From positions 80,030-144,029 of the forward strand of contig LDWW01000006.1 of NCBI GenBank assembly GCA_001045525.1: a DNA stretch of 64,000 nt. Reading direction: 5' to 3'. The stretch is from Chitinispirillum alkaliphilum (GTDB lineage: Bacteria; Fibrobacterota; Chitinivibrionia; Chitinivibrionales; Chitinispirillaceae). This document shows, piece after piece, positions 1 through 8,354 of this stretch (position 1 is its first letter; each line of letters opens with the position of its first letter). The translations under genes and the position numbers were made by a program. The notes under the pieces are model-generated. The model ran no database searches. It was not told the origin of the DNA and saw only the letters and a program-made list of their open reading frames with translations.

Positions 1-615
1 GATCCAAACAATCTTGAAGCACTGGAGTTTATGACATCACTGATACACACTCACAAAATTTCTCCCCCCAACACATTTACCGACATGAAGGAGGAGGAGG
101 TCAGGATGTCGTTTCAGGCGGGCAATGCAATGTTTCAGCGAAACTGGCCCTACGCCTGGGGACTTCATAATGCTCAGGGCTCTGGTGTCAGGGGTAATGT
201 TGGAATCGCGCCTCTGCCCTCCTTTCAACAAAACAGCAGCGCAGCAACTCTGGGAGGATGGCATGCGGTTATATCAAGCTATACCGATGTGCCGGAAAAA
301 GCGGTAAAATTCTTGAAATATATAACCTCCTATGATGTGCAAAGGGACATGGCCCTCAATCTCGGGTGGAATCCGGGACGTACTGATATTTACGATGACC
401 CTCAGATAAGAGAAGCTATGCCTCACTTAATTGAACTAAAACCGGTTTTTGAAAACGCTGTGCCCCGCCCGGTAGTGCCCTATTATGCTGAGATCTCAAG
501 TGTGCTGCAAAGATATATCAACGCGGCCCTCGCAGGACTGATGTCACCCCAAGACGCCCTCGAAAGGGCCGATCGGGCAGTAAGCAAAATCATAAAATCT
601 TATGAACAAAATTAA
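1..615 (+). CDS. ABC sugar transporter substrate-binding protein (5' end outside window)
   Basis: The reading frame is open from base 1 to a TAA at 613-615, so only the C-terminal 204 residues are present; the signal peptide and N-lobe lie upstream of the window. The visible part has features of family-1 extracellular solute-binding proteins (MalE-like): a FQAGNAMFQRNWPYAW segment that usually lines the sugar site, then G-V-APLPSF, a GGWH motif and an amphipathic C-terminal tail. It should deliver an oligosaccharide to the two permeases downstream. The stop overlaps the first permease start by 14 nt, which indicates translational coupling. The sugar cannot be predicted from this fragment. Confidence 0.85.
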   Translation, partial: DPNNLEALEFMTSLIHTHKISPPNTFTDMKEEEVRMSFQAGNAMFQRNWPYAWGLHNAQGSGVRGNVGIAPLPSFQQNSSAATLGGWHAVISSYTDVPEKAVKFLKYITSYDVQRDMALNLGWNPGRTDIYDDPQIREAMPHLIELKPVFENAVPRPVVPYYAEISSVLQRYINAALAGLMSPQDALERADRAVSKIIKSYEQN

Positions 616-1504
616 ACGAATACTTTTGAATTACCAAAAGAGAGAAGCACAATGTGCTTCTCTCTTTATATTTCCTCTTTTAGCTGTTACCATTGCCTTT
701 ATCCTTATCCCTGTGGTCGGCACGTTCCTGAACAGCCTGTACAGGGATGTGGCCTTTATGCCCAGAACGTTTATTGGTATTGCAAACTACCGCTCAGTAC
801 TCTCCTCCACCTACTTCTGGAGGGCAACGGTGTTTACACTTATGTTCACCTTTGCAGCAGTTGCCCTGGAGCTTTTTTTCGGGCTTATCTTTGCACTGAT
901 ACTGAACGAAAAAATTCCCGGCAGAGGAGTATTGAGGGCAACAATACTCATCCCCTGGGCGATCCCCACCATAATAGCAGGCAGGACCTGGCAGCTGATG
1001 TACCAGTACAGTTACGGGGTTATCAATTTTCTGTTTACAAGAACAGGTTTTCTGGAAGAGAATGTAAATTGGCTTGGAAGTTCCGGGAGTGCATTTTGGG
1101 CAATTGTTATTGCTGATGTGTGGAAAACCACCCCTTTTGTGACGATTATATTACTGGCAGGGCTTCAGGCGATACCACAGGATTTGTACAATCAGGCTAA
1201 AGTCGATGGTGCCGGACTGTTCCGCAGATTCTACAAGATCACCCTCCCTCTTATCAGTCCGGTCCTTCTGGTGGCACTGATTTTCAGAACAATTGATTCA
1301 ATGAGAATATTTGACCTGATCTACGTCCTGACCGGCGGAGGCCCCGGAGGCAATACGCAAACACTTTCATATCTTGGATTCAGGTATTTCAACAATGATC
1401 AGTTTGGCATGGGTTCAACCATCTCTGTTGTCATGTTCATGATATCCTTCACCATAACCATCCTCTATATCCGGGCAGGGAAATTCAGCAGGGGGTTAAA
1501 TTAA
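602..1504 (+). CDS. ABC sugar transporter permease, MalF/UgpA-like
   Basis: 300 residues with about six hydrophobic segments. The first membrane helix (LFIFPLLAVTIAFILIPVV) follows a basic N-terminus. The cytoplasmic EAA-type coupling loop is visible as NQAKVDGAGLFRRFYKITLP near residue 200, the site that docks on the ATPase. The GGGPGGNT segment near residue 245 is typical of MalF-type sugar permeases. The start overlaps the end of the binding-protein gene by 14 nt, and the next permease begins 3 nt after the stop, so the order is binding protein, permease, permease, ATPase as in CUT1 sugar transporters. Inner-membrane location is inferred from the family. Confidence 0.92.
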   Translation: MNKIKRILLNYQKREAQCASLFIFPLLAVTIAFILIPVVGTFLNSLYRDVAFMPRTFIGIANYRSVLSSTYFWRATVFTLMFTFAAVALELFFGLIFALILNEKIPGRGVLRATILIPWAIPTIIAGRTWQLMYQYSYGVINFLFTRTGFLEENVNWLGSSGSAFWAIVIADVWKTTPFVTIILLAGLQAIPQDLYNQAKVDGAGLFRRFYKITLPLISPVLLVALIFRTIDSMRIFDLIYVLTGGGPGGNTQTLSYLGFRYFNNDQFGMGSTISVVMFMISFTITILYIRAGKFSRGLN

Positions 1505-1507
1505 CAG

Positions 1508-2335
1508 ATGAAAGAGCTGATTGTAAAAAGGTCGATGATTTTTGCGGGTTCAGTTTTTTTGCTCGGATTTGCACTTACGCCCTTTCTGTGGATGATAATC
1601 ATCTCATTCACACAGGAGCCTGATTTTCTTCTTACCGGAAACTACAGTTTTACCTTCGGAAACTATATCAACATCCTCACCATCAGCTCTCTTCATTTCC
1701 CCGACTATCTGCGTAACAGCCTTATCGTTTCATCTCTGACCGCACTTGCGGTGACGGTAATAACCAGTTTTGCCGCTTATGGGGTATCCCGTTTTCGGTT
1801 TCCCGGCAGGATAGCTATACCAGTTGGGATTCTTGCAGTGTCAATGTTTCCCCAGATAAGCATTGTGGGGTATCTTTTCAGAATGTTTTCTGCAGCGGGT
1901 ATAACCAATACCTACTGGGCACTTGTACTCCCCTATACAGCCTGGACGGCCCCTATCGCACTATGGATCAATATGAGCTATTTTATGCAAATCCCCACAG
2001 AACTTGACAAAGCAGCACTGGTCGATGGTGCCGGCAGAATCAGAACTCTTCTTAAAATCATTCTCCCCCTCGCTCTTCCGGGCCTGTTTTCTTCCTTCAT
2101 ACTCATCTTTATCATGAGTTTTAATGAATTTCTGTTTGCCCTGATGTTAACAATAGATTATTCGGCACAGACAATTCCGGTTGGAATCGCTCTGTTTCAG
2201 GGCATACATGGTGAAATCCCCTGGGGCAACCTAATGGCCGCCTCTGCGGTTTCATCCATTCCGCTTGTGGTTGTAACACTGGTATGTCAACGCTACATTG
2301 TTGGCGGCCTGATGAGCGGTTCTCTAAAAGCGTAA
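1508..2335 (+). CDS. ABC sugar transporter permease, MalG/UgpE-like
   Basis: 275 residues, six predicted membrane segments, with the EAA loop DKAALVDGAGRIRTLLKIIL at about residues 160-180. It pairs with the preceding MalF-like subunit to form the heterodimeric channel of a CUT1-type importer. The ATG lies 3 nt after the previous stop, so translation is almost certainly coupled. Length and loop position are normal for the family and nothing looks broken. Confidence 0.92.
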   Translation: MKELIVKRSMIFAGSVFLLGFALTPFLWMIIISFTQEPDFLLTGNYSFTFGNYINILTISSLHFPDYLRNSLIVSSLTALAVTVITSFAAYGVSRFRFPGRIAIPVGILAVSMFPQISIVGYLFRMFSAAGITNTYWALVLPYTAWTAPIALWINMSYFMQIPTELDKAALVDGAGRIRTLLKIILPLALPGLFSSFILIFIMSFNEFLFALMLTIDYSAQTIPVGIALFQGIHGEIPWGNLMAASAVSSIPLVVVTLVCQRYIVGGLMSGSLKA

Positions 2336-2358
2336 ATCATTCCAAAGAGGGATAATAC

Positions 2359-3522
2359 ATGTCGGAGAAAAAAATACCCAATCTACAAGAAAACGAAAAA
2401 TCTGAAGCCACAAAAATAACACTCAAAAATGTAACCAAAACATTTCATACATTCAGAGGTAGTGTAGAGGTTCTCAAATCACTTGACCTGAAAATTTACC
2501 CGGGGGAATTTTTCGTTCTTCTGGGCCCCTCCGGATGTGGAAAGAGTACCACTCTCAACCTGATTGCAGGACTTGAAAAACCATCCTCAGGAACAATCTC
2601 CTTTTCAGATAAAACGGTTGCTGACAGTGGAAAAAATATTTTTCTTCTCCCCTTTGAACGGGACGTTTCATTTGTATTTCAGAACTATGCGATTTATCCT
2701 CATATGACTATAGAGAAAAATATTGAATTCCCCCTCACAAATCTTAAAAAGAAAATTTCCAGATCCCAGCGCTCAGAACGGGTACGCAAAACAGCCCAAA
2801 CCCTTCAGATCCAGCATCTTCTAAACCGTAAACCCTCAGAGCTCTCAGGCGGTCAGCGCCAGCGGGTTGCGATCGGACGGGCTATTGTGAGAAATCCGTC
2901 CGTTTTTCTGATGGATGAGCCGCTTTCCAATCTGGATGCCAAACTTCGCATGGAGATGCGGGCAGAGCTTAAAGCGATACAGAAAAGGCTTGGAATTACA
3001 ACGGTCTATGTGACACACGATCAGGTTGAAGCAATGACCCTGGGAGACAGAATTGCGATACTGGATCAGGGAATAATACAGCAGACAGGCTCACCTGATC
3101 AGATCTACTCCAAACCTTCAAATAAATTCGTAGCATCGTTTATCGGTTCACCCCCTATGAATATTCTCACAGGCAAAACAGTGACCCAGGGTGAGGAGAC
3201 CCTCTTTTCAACTCAAGATTTCACCCTCAGAATCAAAGAACCACTCAGCTCCATGCTCAAACCCCATCTCCATAAAGAGATTCTGCTTGGTATACGACCG
3301 GAACACTTTTCTCTTACCGATCATAACCCGGACTTAATAATCAGCTTTAACGTAACAGAGAATCTTGGATCAGAGTATCTCCTTCATTCGTTTATGAAGG
3401 GAGGGGGGAATTTTATTGTATCTGCCCCTTATTGTCCTGAGAACAAGGAAAAAGTTCCGCTTTCAGTTGATATGAATGAGGTGCATATGTTCGATTCTGA
3501 AACCGGAGAGAGGCTACGGTGA
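2359..3522 (+). CDS. ABC sugar transporter ATP-binding protein, MsmK/UgpC-like
   Basis: 387 residues. Walker A GPSGCGKSTT at 56-65, Q-loop glutamine near 108, signature LSGGQ at 162-166, Walker B VFLMDE at 182-187 and switch histidine in YVTHDQ at about 220; all catalytic elements are intact. The segment from about 250 to the end is the regulatory OB/TOBE region found in sugar-importer ATPases (MalK, MsmK, UgpC). The N-terminus carries about 18 extra polar residues before the usual start of the domain. An AGAGG ribosome-binding site lies a short way upstream of the ATG. It energises the two permeases directly upstream and ends the operon. Confidence 0.93.
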   Translation: MSEKKIPNLQENEKSEATKITLKNVTKTFHTFRGSVEVLKSLDLKIYPGEFFVLLGPSGCGKSTTLNLIAGLEKPSSGTISFSDKTVADSGKNIFLLPFERDVSFVFQNYAIYPHMTIEKNIEFPLTNLKKKISRSQRSERVRKTAQTLQIQHLLNRKPSELSGGQRQRVAIGRAIVRNPSVFLMDEPLSNLDAKLRMEMRAELKAIQKRLGITTVYVTHDQVEAMTLGDRIAILDQGIIQQTGSPDQIYSKPSNKFVASFIGSPPMNILTGKTVTQGEETLFSTQDFTLRIKEPLSSMLKPHLHKEILLGIRPEHFSLTDHNPDLIISFNVTENLGSEYLLHSFMKGGGNFIVSAPYCPENKEKVPLSVDMNEVHMFDSETGERLR

Positions 3523-3550
3523 GCAGTTCTGATTATGTTAATCTGGGCAG

Positions 3551-3586
3551 GTAAAAAAAGGCTCTCTGAACAGAGCAGAGAGCCTT
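3551..3586 (-). terminator. Rho-independent terminator
   Basis: The arms AAGGCTCTCTG (3558-3568) and CAGAGAGCCTT (3576-3586) pair perfectly over 11 bp around a 7-nt loop. Read on the minus strand the hairpin is followed by a run of seven T, so it should stop transcription of the minus-strand gene ending at 3610. The hairpin may also help end the converging transporter operon, but on the plus strand it lacks a T run. Confidence 0.75.
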
Positions 3587-3609
3587 AGGGGTTTGACACA
3601 TTCTTTTGG

Positions 3610-4185
3610 TTACATTTTCCAGAGGACCCCTGCAGTTAAATAGTTTCTGAACCGCCCCAGGTAAGCATTTTCAATGTATACAGCAAAATTATCTCTTATG
3701 AAATAGTTTGTCCCCTGTTTTGAAGCTATTCTTATTCTGCTGTGTCCGTACCATCCGGGCTGTAGAAGGTCAAGACTTAGGCCAAGTCCAATATACACAT
3801 CAAAATTTTCGAGCCATTCAAAAGGTTCCCCCACATTTTTAAATCCCAGATGGGCAGTACCCATGCCTGCAACAGTTATTCCCAGCTCCGAAAACCCGTA
3901 ATTAACATCTGAAACAAAACTTCCGATCCCGGCAATACCAAAACTCAATGGTACAGCTTCACCGACTCTGTGTTCACCAACGATATATTCCACCCCGGGA
4001 TTAAGCGCAAGACCCACTCTCCCCCACCATGGACTAAACCCAATTGCGGCAAAATATGACATATCACCGGTATCAAAATGCGGGTCCCATTCCTCAAATG
4101 CGTTATTTTCGCTCCATGCAAATGATGTAAGCAGCAGTATTGCAAGTGCAGAGACTATCGATAATACGCTCTTTTGTTTTTTCAT
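3610..4185 (-). CDS. Predicted outer-membrane beta-barrel-like secreted protein
   Basis: 191 residues from the chosen ATG at 4185, preceded at good spacing by a GGGGAG ribosome-binding site; an in-frame ATG 60 nt further upstream has no such site. The N-terminus MKKQKSVLSIVSALAILLLT is a clear Sec signal peptide. The rest alternates glycine, aromatic and polar residues (for example FAAIGFSPWWGRVGLALNPG) as in small porin-like barrels. No family could be named. It stands alone, with a terminator just downstream. Confidence 0.7.
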   Translation of the reverse strand: MKKQKSVLSIVSALAILLLTSFAWSENNAFEEWDPHFDTGDMSYFAAIGFSPWWGRVGLALNPGVEYIVGEHRVGEAVPLSFGIAGIGSFVSDVNYGFSELGITVAGMGTAHLGFKNVGEPFEWLENFDVYIGLGLSLDLLQPGWYGHSRIRIASKQGTNYFIRDNFAVYIENAYLGRFRNYLTAGVLWKM

Positions 4186-4754
4186 GATAAACTCCCCTCG
4201 AGAGAATTTTTTAACTAATTGTTCTCTTAATAAACAGGAGTGCAAAGACAGTGCCCAAAGGACACTTTGTGCATCAATTTGATGTTTCTTTGTGGGGAGG
4301 GGGATAACCTCTTCATAAGCTACATTTTTAGAGGTTAAAAGTCAGAGGGAAAGGATGCTGAAATAGTGGTATCTGTCCCCAAAAAGAGATCAATCCTGTC
4401 CTTACCTTAAGGGCTGGTTAGAACTGGCGCTTCGAACACATAAATGCTGTAAACATCTCAACAAAACCGGACGTTTCCAACAGTACTTGTCACCGATATG
4501 AATTCAAAATAATTGTGAATCAATTCGTTTGAAATGTTAAACGAATCTGTTTTTACCAGGAAAACAGGAAATCATTGTATTGAAGTGGAGATGGTTATAT
4601 ATTATTCTAAGAAATTAAACTCCCATCAGTTAACTCCAAGTGTATCGTTTGTCACTATTCCAAAAGAACATGCCATATAAACCACATATGGCAAGAACGC
4701 TATCAAGCAGCGAATTTACTTTAGTATAACAGAAAAAAAATCGGGAAGGATGCT
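4186..4754. other. Non-coding stretch upstream of the TPR gene
   Basis: No convincing open frame, RNA gene or repeat was recognised. It separates two divergently transcribed genes and presumably carries both promoters; no specific promoter can be assigned by eye. Confidence 0.4.
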
Positions 4755-6662
4755 ATGATACAAAAAAGGATAAACCTATTTCGTTGTGTTCCTATACTCC
4801 TGTTGTCGCTTCTGTTTTACGGATGTGCACACAGGGATATAGGTCAGGTGAAATGTAATCAATTTAAAACGGCTCCTGAATTGAATCAAAAAATTCAGAC
4901 AGCGTTAAGCTTGATGGATTCGGGAGCTCTGCTTGAGGCTGTACTTACGCTTGACAGAGTGATTGTAACATGGCCTGAATATGCTCCAGCATATCTTTAT
5001 CGGGGGGAGGTAAAAATTTTACTTAATAACTACGCAGGGGCTAAAAGGGATTTCAACAAGGCCATAAAGCTGGATGCAGATTACGCGCGTGCATACACCA
5101 ACAGAGGACTGGTAAAGGCAATCACTGAAGATATCCAGGGAGCAATGCGAGATCATAACACAGCAATCAAAAAAGACCCCCATCTTGCGGATGCATACAA
5201 CAACCGGGGATTCACCAAAGGACTTACAGGGGATCTGAGAGGAGCAATCGCTGATTACAGAAAAGCTATAGAGCTTGATCCGGATCACCAATACGCTTTT
5301 TACAACATCGGTTTGATAAAAATGACGCTTGAAGAGTATGGGGCTGCAATTGAAAAATTTGACATAGCGATAAAAAACAATCCCTGGTTTGCAAGTGCCT
5401 ACTGTTCAAGGGGACAGTCCAGACAACTGATGGGAGACCATGCTGGTGCCTTGGAAGAATACAAAAAAGTTCTTGAGATTGATCCTGACTATGTGACGGC
5501 GCTGTACAATATGGGGCTGACATATGCCGGATTACGGGATTATGTGGAGGCGATAAAAGCTTATAGCAGGGCAATTGAGATTAACCCTGAGTTTCCCGAT
5601 GCATATTACAGCCGTGGTATAAGCAGATATATTTTAGATGATTACAGTGGGGCGATTGATGATTTCAGCATGGTGTTGCTGTTTAACCCACTATTTGTTG
5701 ATGCAGTTTTCAAACGCGCTAACTGTAAAGCGCGTCTTGGAGATTCAGAAGGTGCCCTTGACGATTACGGGTATGTAATAGCCATAGATCCACTGCACTA
5801 CAAAGCGCATGTAAGCCGAGGAATGACCAGGGAAAAAACAGGGGATGTCAGGGGTGCGCTGGAAGACTATACTGCTGCAATTGAAATAAATCCTGAGTAT
5901 AAGTGGGCATACTATTTCAGAGGGGCGCAAAGACTGAAAGAAGAAAATTGTCATGATGCAATAGAAGATTTCGACAGAGTCATAGAAGCTTCTCCCGGAA
6001 AATTCTTTTATGCATATGTAGCAAGAGGGGGATGTAAACATAAGCTTGAGGATTATGAAGGAGCGATATCAGACCTCTCAAGAGCTATCGAGCTCAACCC
6101 GGATTATGCTCAAATCTACGCTCTGTTCAATGACCGGGGGCAGAGCAGGAACCGGCTCGGTGATTACCAGGGAGCTGTTGAGGATTACACAAAATCAATT
6201 AAACTCAAACCCTGCGACGAAACTGCCTATTTCTACAGAGGGAAAAATCTGTTTCATCTGAGAAAATATGAGCAGGCCATAAAGGATTTGAATAAGGCCA
6301 TAGATCTCAGAGACGAAAAATACACTCTTGCTTATTACTACAGAGGGATGTGCAAAAAGAGAAAAAAAGATTATACAGGGGCTATTGAGGATTTCACCAT
6401 ATATGTCGAGCGGTTTCCCGATTTTAAGATCGCCTATATATTGCGGGGGCTAAGCAGATTCAGAGTTGAGGAGTACTGTGGGGCACAGAAGGACTTTAGC
6501 AAAATAATTGAGCTCGATTCCGGAGATAAATTTGCTTATTACATGAGAGCATTGGTAAAAATCGAGACTGGAGAGATATGTGAAGGGTGCCGGGATCTCA
6601 GCAAAGCCGGTGATTTGGGGTATACCAAAGCCCTGGATGCTTACAATGAATTTTGTAAATAG
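4755..6662 (+). CDS. TPR-repeat lipoprotein
   Basis: 635 residues. The N-terminus has a basic start, a hydrophobic core (CVPILLLSLLFYGC) and a Cys at 24 in a lipobox-like setting, so it is probably lipid-anchored. From about residue 55 to the end it is an almost unbroken series of 34-residue tetratricopeptide repeats, roughly sixteen, with the recurrent signature A-Y-N-R-G ... GDY-GAI-DY-KAIELNPDY. Such repeats form a superhelical protein-binding scaffold; the partner is unknown. GGAAGGA precedes the ATG. The gene is monocistronic as far as the sequence shows. Confidence 0.85.
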   Translation: MIQKRINLFRCVPILLLSLLFYGCAHRDIGQVKCNQFKTAPELNQKIQTALSLMDSGALLEAVLTLDRVIVTWPEYAPAYLYRGEVKILLNNYAGAKRDFNKAIKLDADYARAYTNRGLVKAITEDIQGAMRDHNTAIKKDPHLADAYNNRGFTKGLTGDLRGAIADYRKAIELDPDHQYAFYNIGLIKMTLEEYGAAIEKFDIAIKNNPWFASAYCSRGQSRQLMGDHAGALEEYKKVLEIDPDYVTALYNMGLTYAGLRDYVEAIKAYSRAIEINPEFPDAYYSRGISRYILDDYSGAIDDFSMVLLFNPLFVDAVFKRANCKARLGDSEGALDDYGYVIAIDPLHYKAHVSRGMTREKTGDVRGALEDYTAAIEINPEYKWAYYFRGAQRLKEENCHDAIEDFDRVIEASPGKFFYAYVARGGCKHKLEDYEGAISDLSRAIELNPDYAQIYALFNDRGQSRNRLGDYQGAVEDYTKSIKLKPCDETAYFYRGKNLFHLRKYEQAIKDLNKAIDLRDEKYTLAYYYRGMCKKRKKDYTGAIEDFTIYVERFPDFKIAYILRGLSRFRVEEYCGAQKDFSKIIELDSGDKFAYYMRALVKIETGEICEGCRDLSKAGDLGYTKALDAYNEFCK

Positions 6663-6970
6663 GCAAGGATTAAAGGCTTATTCCCATTCTTTCTCAATAA
6701 GATCATTCTATTCAGCTCTTTTCATTCGTTGTCAATTTATCAGAGGAAATAAGCTTTTAAAGATTGCTCTGATATGAGGTCGGAATTTCTTCTTTCCCAG
6801 AAACCAAGCCTAACATTAGATAATTGTCTGACTTTATCATTCAAATCTCATAAAAGCGCTTTGTTCTCTCACATAAGCGCACTGAACTAATTTTGATTTC
6901 CGAATAGCGAATAATCGGTCTACTGCACCCGTTGACACATAATACAAACAGATAATCAGTAAGGAATATT

Positions 6971-7120
6971 ATGGAAAGCCATTGCTGGAGGTGTGGTAAA
7001 ATAATCTTGTTGGTGGATAACTATGGCAGCGAGGTGAGATGGCTGTGTTTTGAATGCAGTGAAATTGAGAAAAAAAGAAATGATGGAGGAAAATTCGGTA
7101 ATTTGGCAAGGCCATACTGA
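6971..7120 (+). CDS. Small zinc-ribbon-like protein (49 aa)
   Basis: A 49-codon frame opens with ATG after AAGGA. It contains two Cys pairs, C-W-R-C near residue 5 and C-F-E-C near residue 32, spaced as in a zinc ribbon. The function is unknown. The 3' end overlaps the start of the next Cys-rich frame by about 40 nt, so the two may form a small operon. Confidence 0.5.
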   Translation: MESHCWRCGKIILLVDNYGSEVRWLCFECSEIEKKRNDGGKFGNLARPY

Positions 7121-7485
7121 TATTCCCAAACAGGACACTAAAACGGGGAAAGTAAGGTTTAAATGCAGTTTCTGCGGCTATGAGCAATTTGTTGAAAAGA
7201 TCTATACACTTGATGATATTTCAAGTATCAAGTGTACATTCTGTAGAAATTCGGTAAAGAATCGGAGGGATTTAAATCTTGGATTAACACATATTTTTAA
7301 TTCTTATTGCACTGTTATTAGCGATACCGTATGCGGATCCGGGAAACAGGGATATGGTTCATCTGGGATATTTTATTGTATTAGCCATATGTGTCTTGGT
7401 TTGCGGCATGAGGGCGGCAAAGGATTGGGAAATGAAAATAAGAGTTAAAAAAATGAAAAGGACAGCAAAGAATAGCGATGAATGA
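7080..7485 (+). pseudogene. Zinc-ribbon membrane protein, apparently frameshifted
   Basis: The first frame encodes MMEENSVIWQG... with two Cys pairs (CSFC and CTFC, about 27 residues apart) up to about 7290. It then turns into unlikely sequence to 7448. The neighbouring frame becomes strongly protein-like exactly there: a hydrophobic helix (ILIALLLAIPY), a short loop, a second helix (YFIVLAICVLVCG) and a basic tail ending at TGA 7483-7485. Removing one T from the five-T run at about 7294-7298 would fuse the halves into one zinc ribbon plus two membrane helices. It may be a real mutation, a sequencing error or slippage. Confidence 0.5.
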
Positions 7486-7588
7486 TTTTTTCGTTTGTTA
7501 GTTTGGTATCTTTATGGCCTCCTTAAGTTGACACCAATGCGCATCATGCGGGAGAGCCAAAAGGAGAAATCGGTGCCGTCTTCGGCAG

Positions 7589-7753
7589 GTGTCCAGAATA
7601 TTTCTATTCCTAAGTCTTAGCTCTTTTATGGTTATGATCGCCCTCGGTTGCCAAACACTTCTTGAGGAAACGGTTGTAAGCGTAGTGCCGGGAGTAAAAA
7701 CGACCGGCACAGAATGTGGGAACAAGTTCGCAAAAAAAAGGACTCATCTATGA
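7589..7753 (+). CDS. Possible small lipoprotein (54 aa)
   Basis: The frame carries a basic start, a hydrophobic segment (IFLFLSLSSFMVMIALGC) with a good lipobox and Cys, then a short polar tail, the layout of entericidin-like peptides. The only in-frame starts are non-ATG (GTG at 7589 was taken) and the best ribosome-binding site nearby (AAGGAG, 7561-7566) is not well placed for it. It may be a remnant. Its end overlaps the terminator of the opposing gene. Confidence 0.3.
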   Translation: MSRIFLFLSLSSFMVMIALGCQTLLEETVVSVVPGVKTTGTECGNKFAKKRTHL

Positions 7754-7768
7754 TGAGCGATAGAGTCC
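7732..7768 (-). terminator. Terminator overlapping the phosphodiesterase stop codon
   Basis: On the minus strand GGACTC (7763-7768) pairs with GAGTCC (7740-7745) and is followed by eight T. Its 5' arm lies in the last codons of the minus-strand gene ending at 7748. Confidence 0.6.
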
Positions 7769-8278
7769 GCTTTCAGATCTGATTAAAGTCATGGAATCAG
7801 TCTCTTTAAAATCGAGATCAAAAATGGAAACACAGACTTCCCGATCCAGAATGCTGAGCATGCCAAAACCAGGCTCCATATTCTTATCGAAAGGCCCTTT
7901 AAGATGTCCCGGGTTCACATACAGTTTCCCGTCATCGAGGCGAATTTCCGCTTTATGAGTGTGGCCATGAAGGATAATATCAGATTTGGCTACATCCTCC
8001 CGTGTCAGATCCTTATCGATGCTGTGCACCAGCAGGATCTGTAAACCCATCACGGTTTCGGTCTGCTTTGAAGGCAGAGAACCGTTTCTGTAGCGTTCAT
8101 CATATATACCCGGCACCTGTACTACATCGAGATATCTGTCGCCCAGCTCAGAGACATCATCGTAGTCATCTCCCAGATGATAGAGGGAAGCTATTTTATG
8201 TTTTGAGATAAGAAAATCAACTGCCTTATTAAGGTAAGACAGATTGCGATGAGTATCACTTACGATTCCGATTCTCAT
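7748..8278 (-). CDS. YfcE/MJ0936-type metallophosphoesterase
   Basis: 176 residues, the usual size for this family. The metal-binding motifs occur in order: VSDTHRN at 7-13, HLGDDYDD near 35, LLVHS near 88 and LHGHTHKAE near 103. The family comprises cytosolic phosphodiesterases with a two-metal centre that cleave simple phosphodiesters in vitro; the physiological substrate is generally unknown. It is followed by its own terminator. The upstream neighbour, transketolase, ends 76 nt away on the same strand, so read-through transcription is possible. Confidence 0.88.
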   Translation of the reverse strand: MRIGIVSDTHRNLSYLNKAVDFLISKHKIASLYHLGDDYDDVSELGDRYLDVVQVPGIYDERYRNGSLPSKQTETVMGLQILLVHSIDKDLTREDVAKSDIILHGHTHKAEIRLDDGKLYVNPGHLKGPFDKNMEPGFGMLSILDREVCVSIFDLDFKETDSMTLIRSESGLYRSS

Positions 8279-8354
8279 AACAGTTCCCCTTATGATCGTT
8301 TTAAAAAATTGAGGGCTGCCCGAAGCAACCCATCGTTATCAATCCTGCATTACT

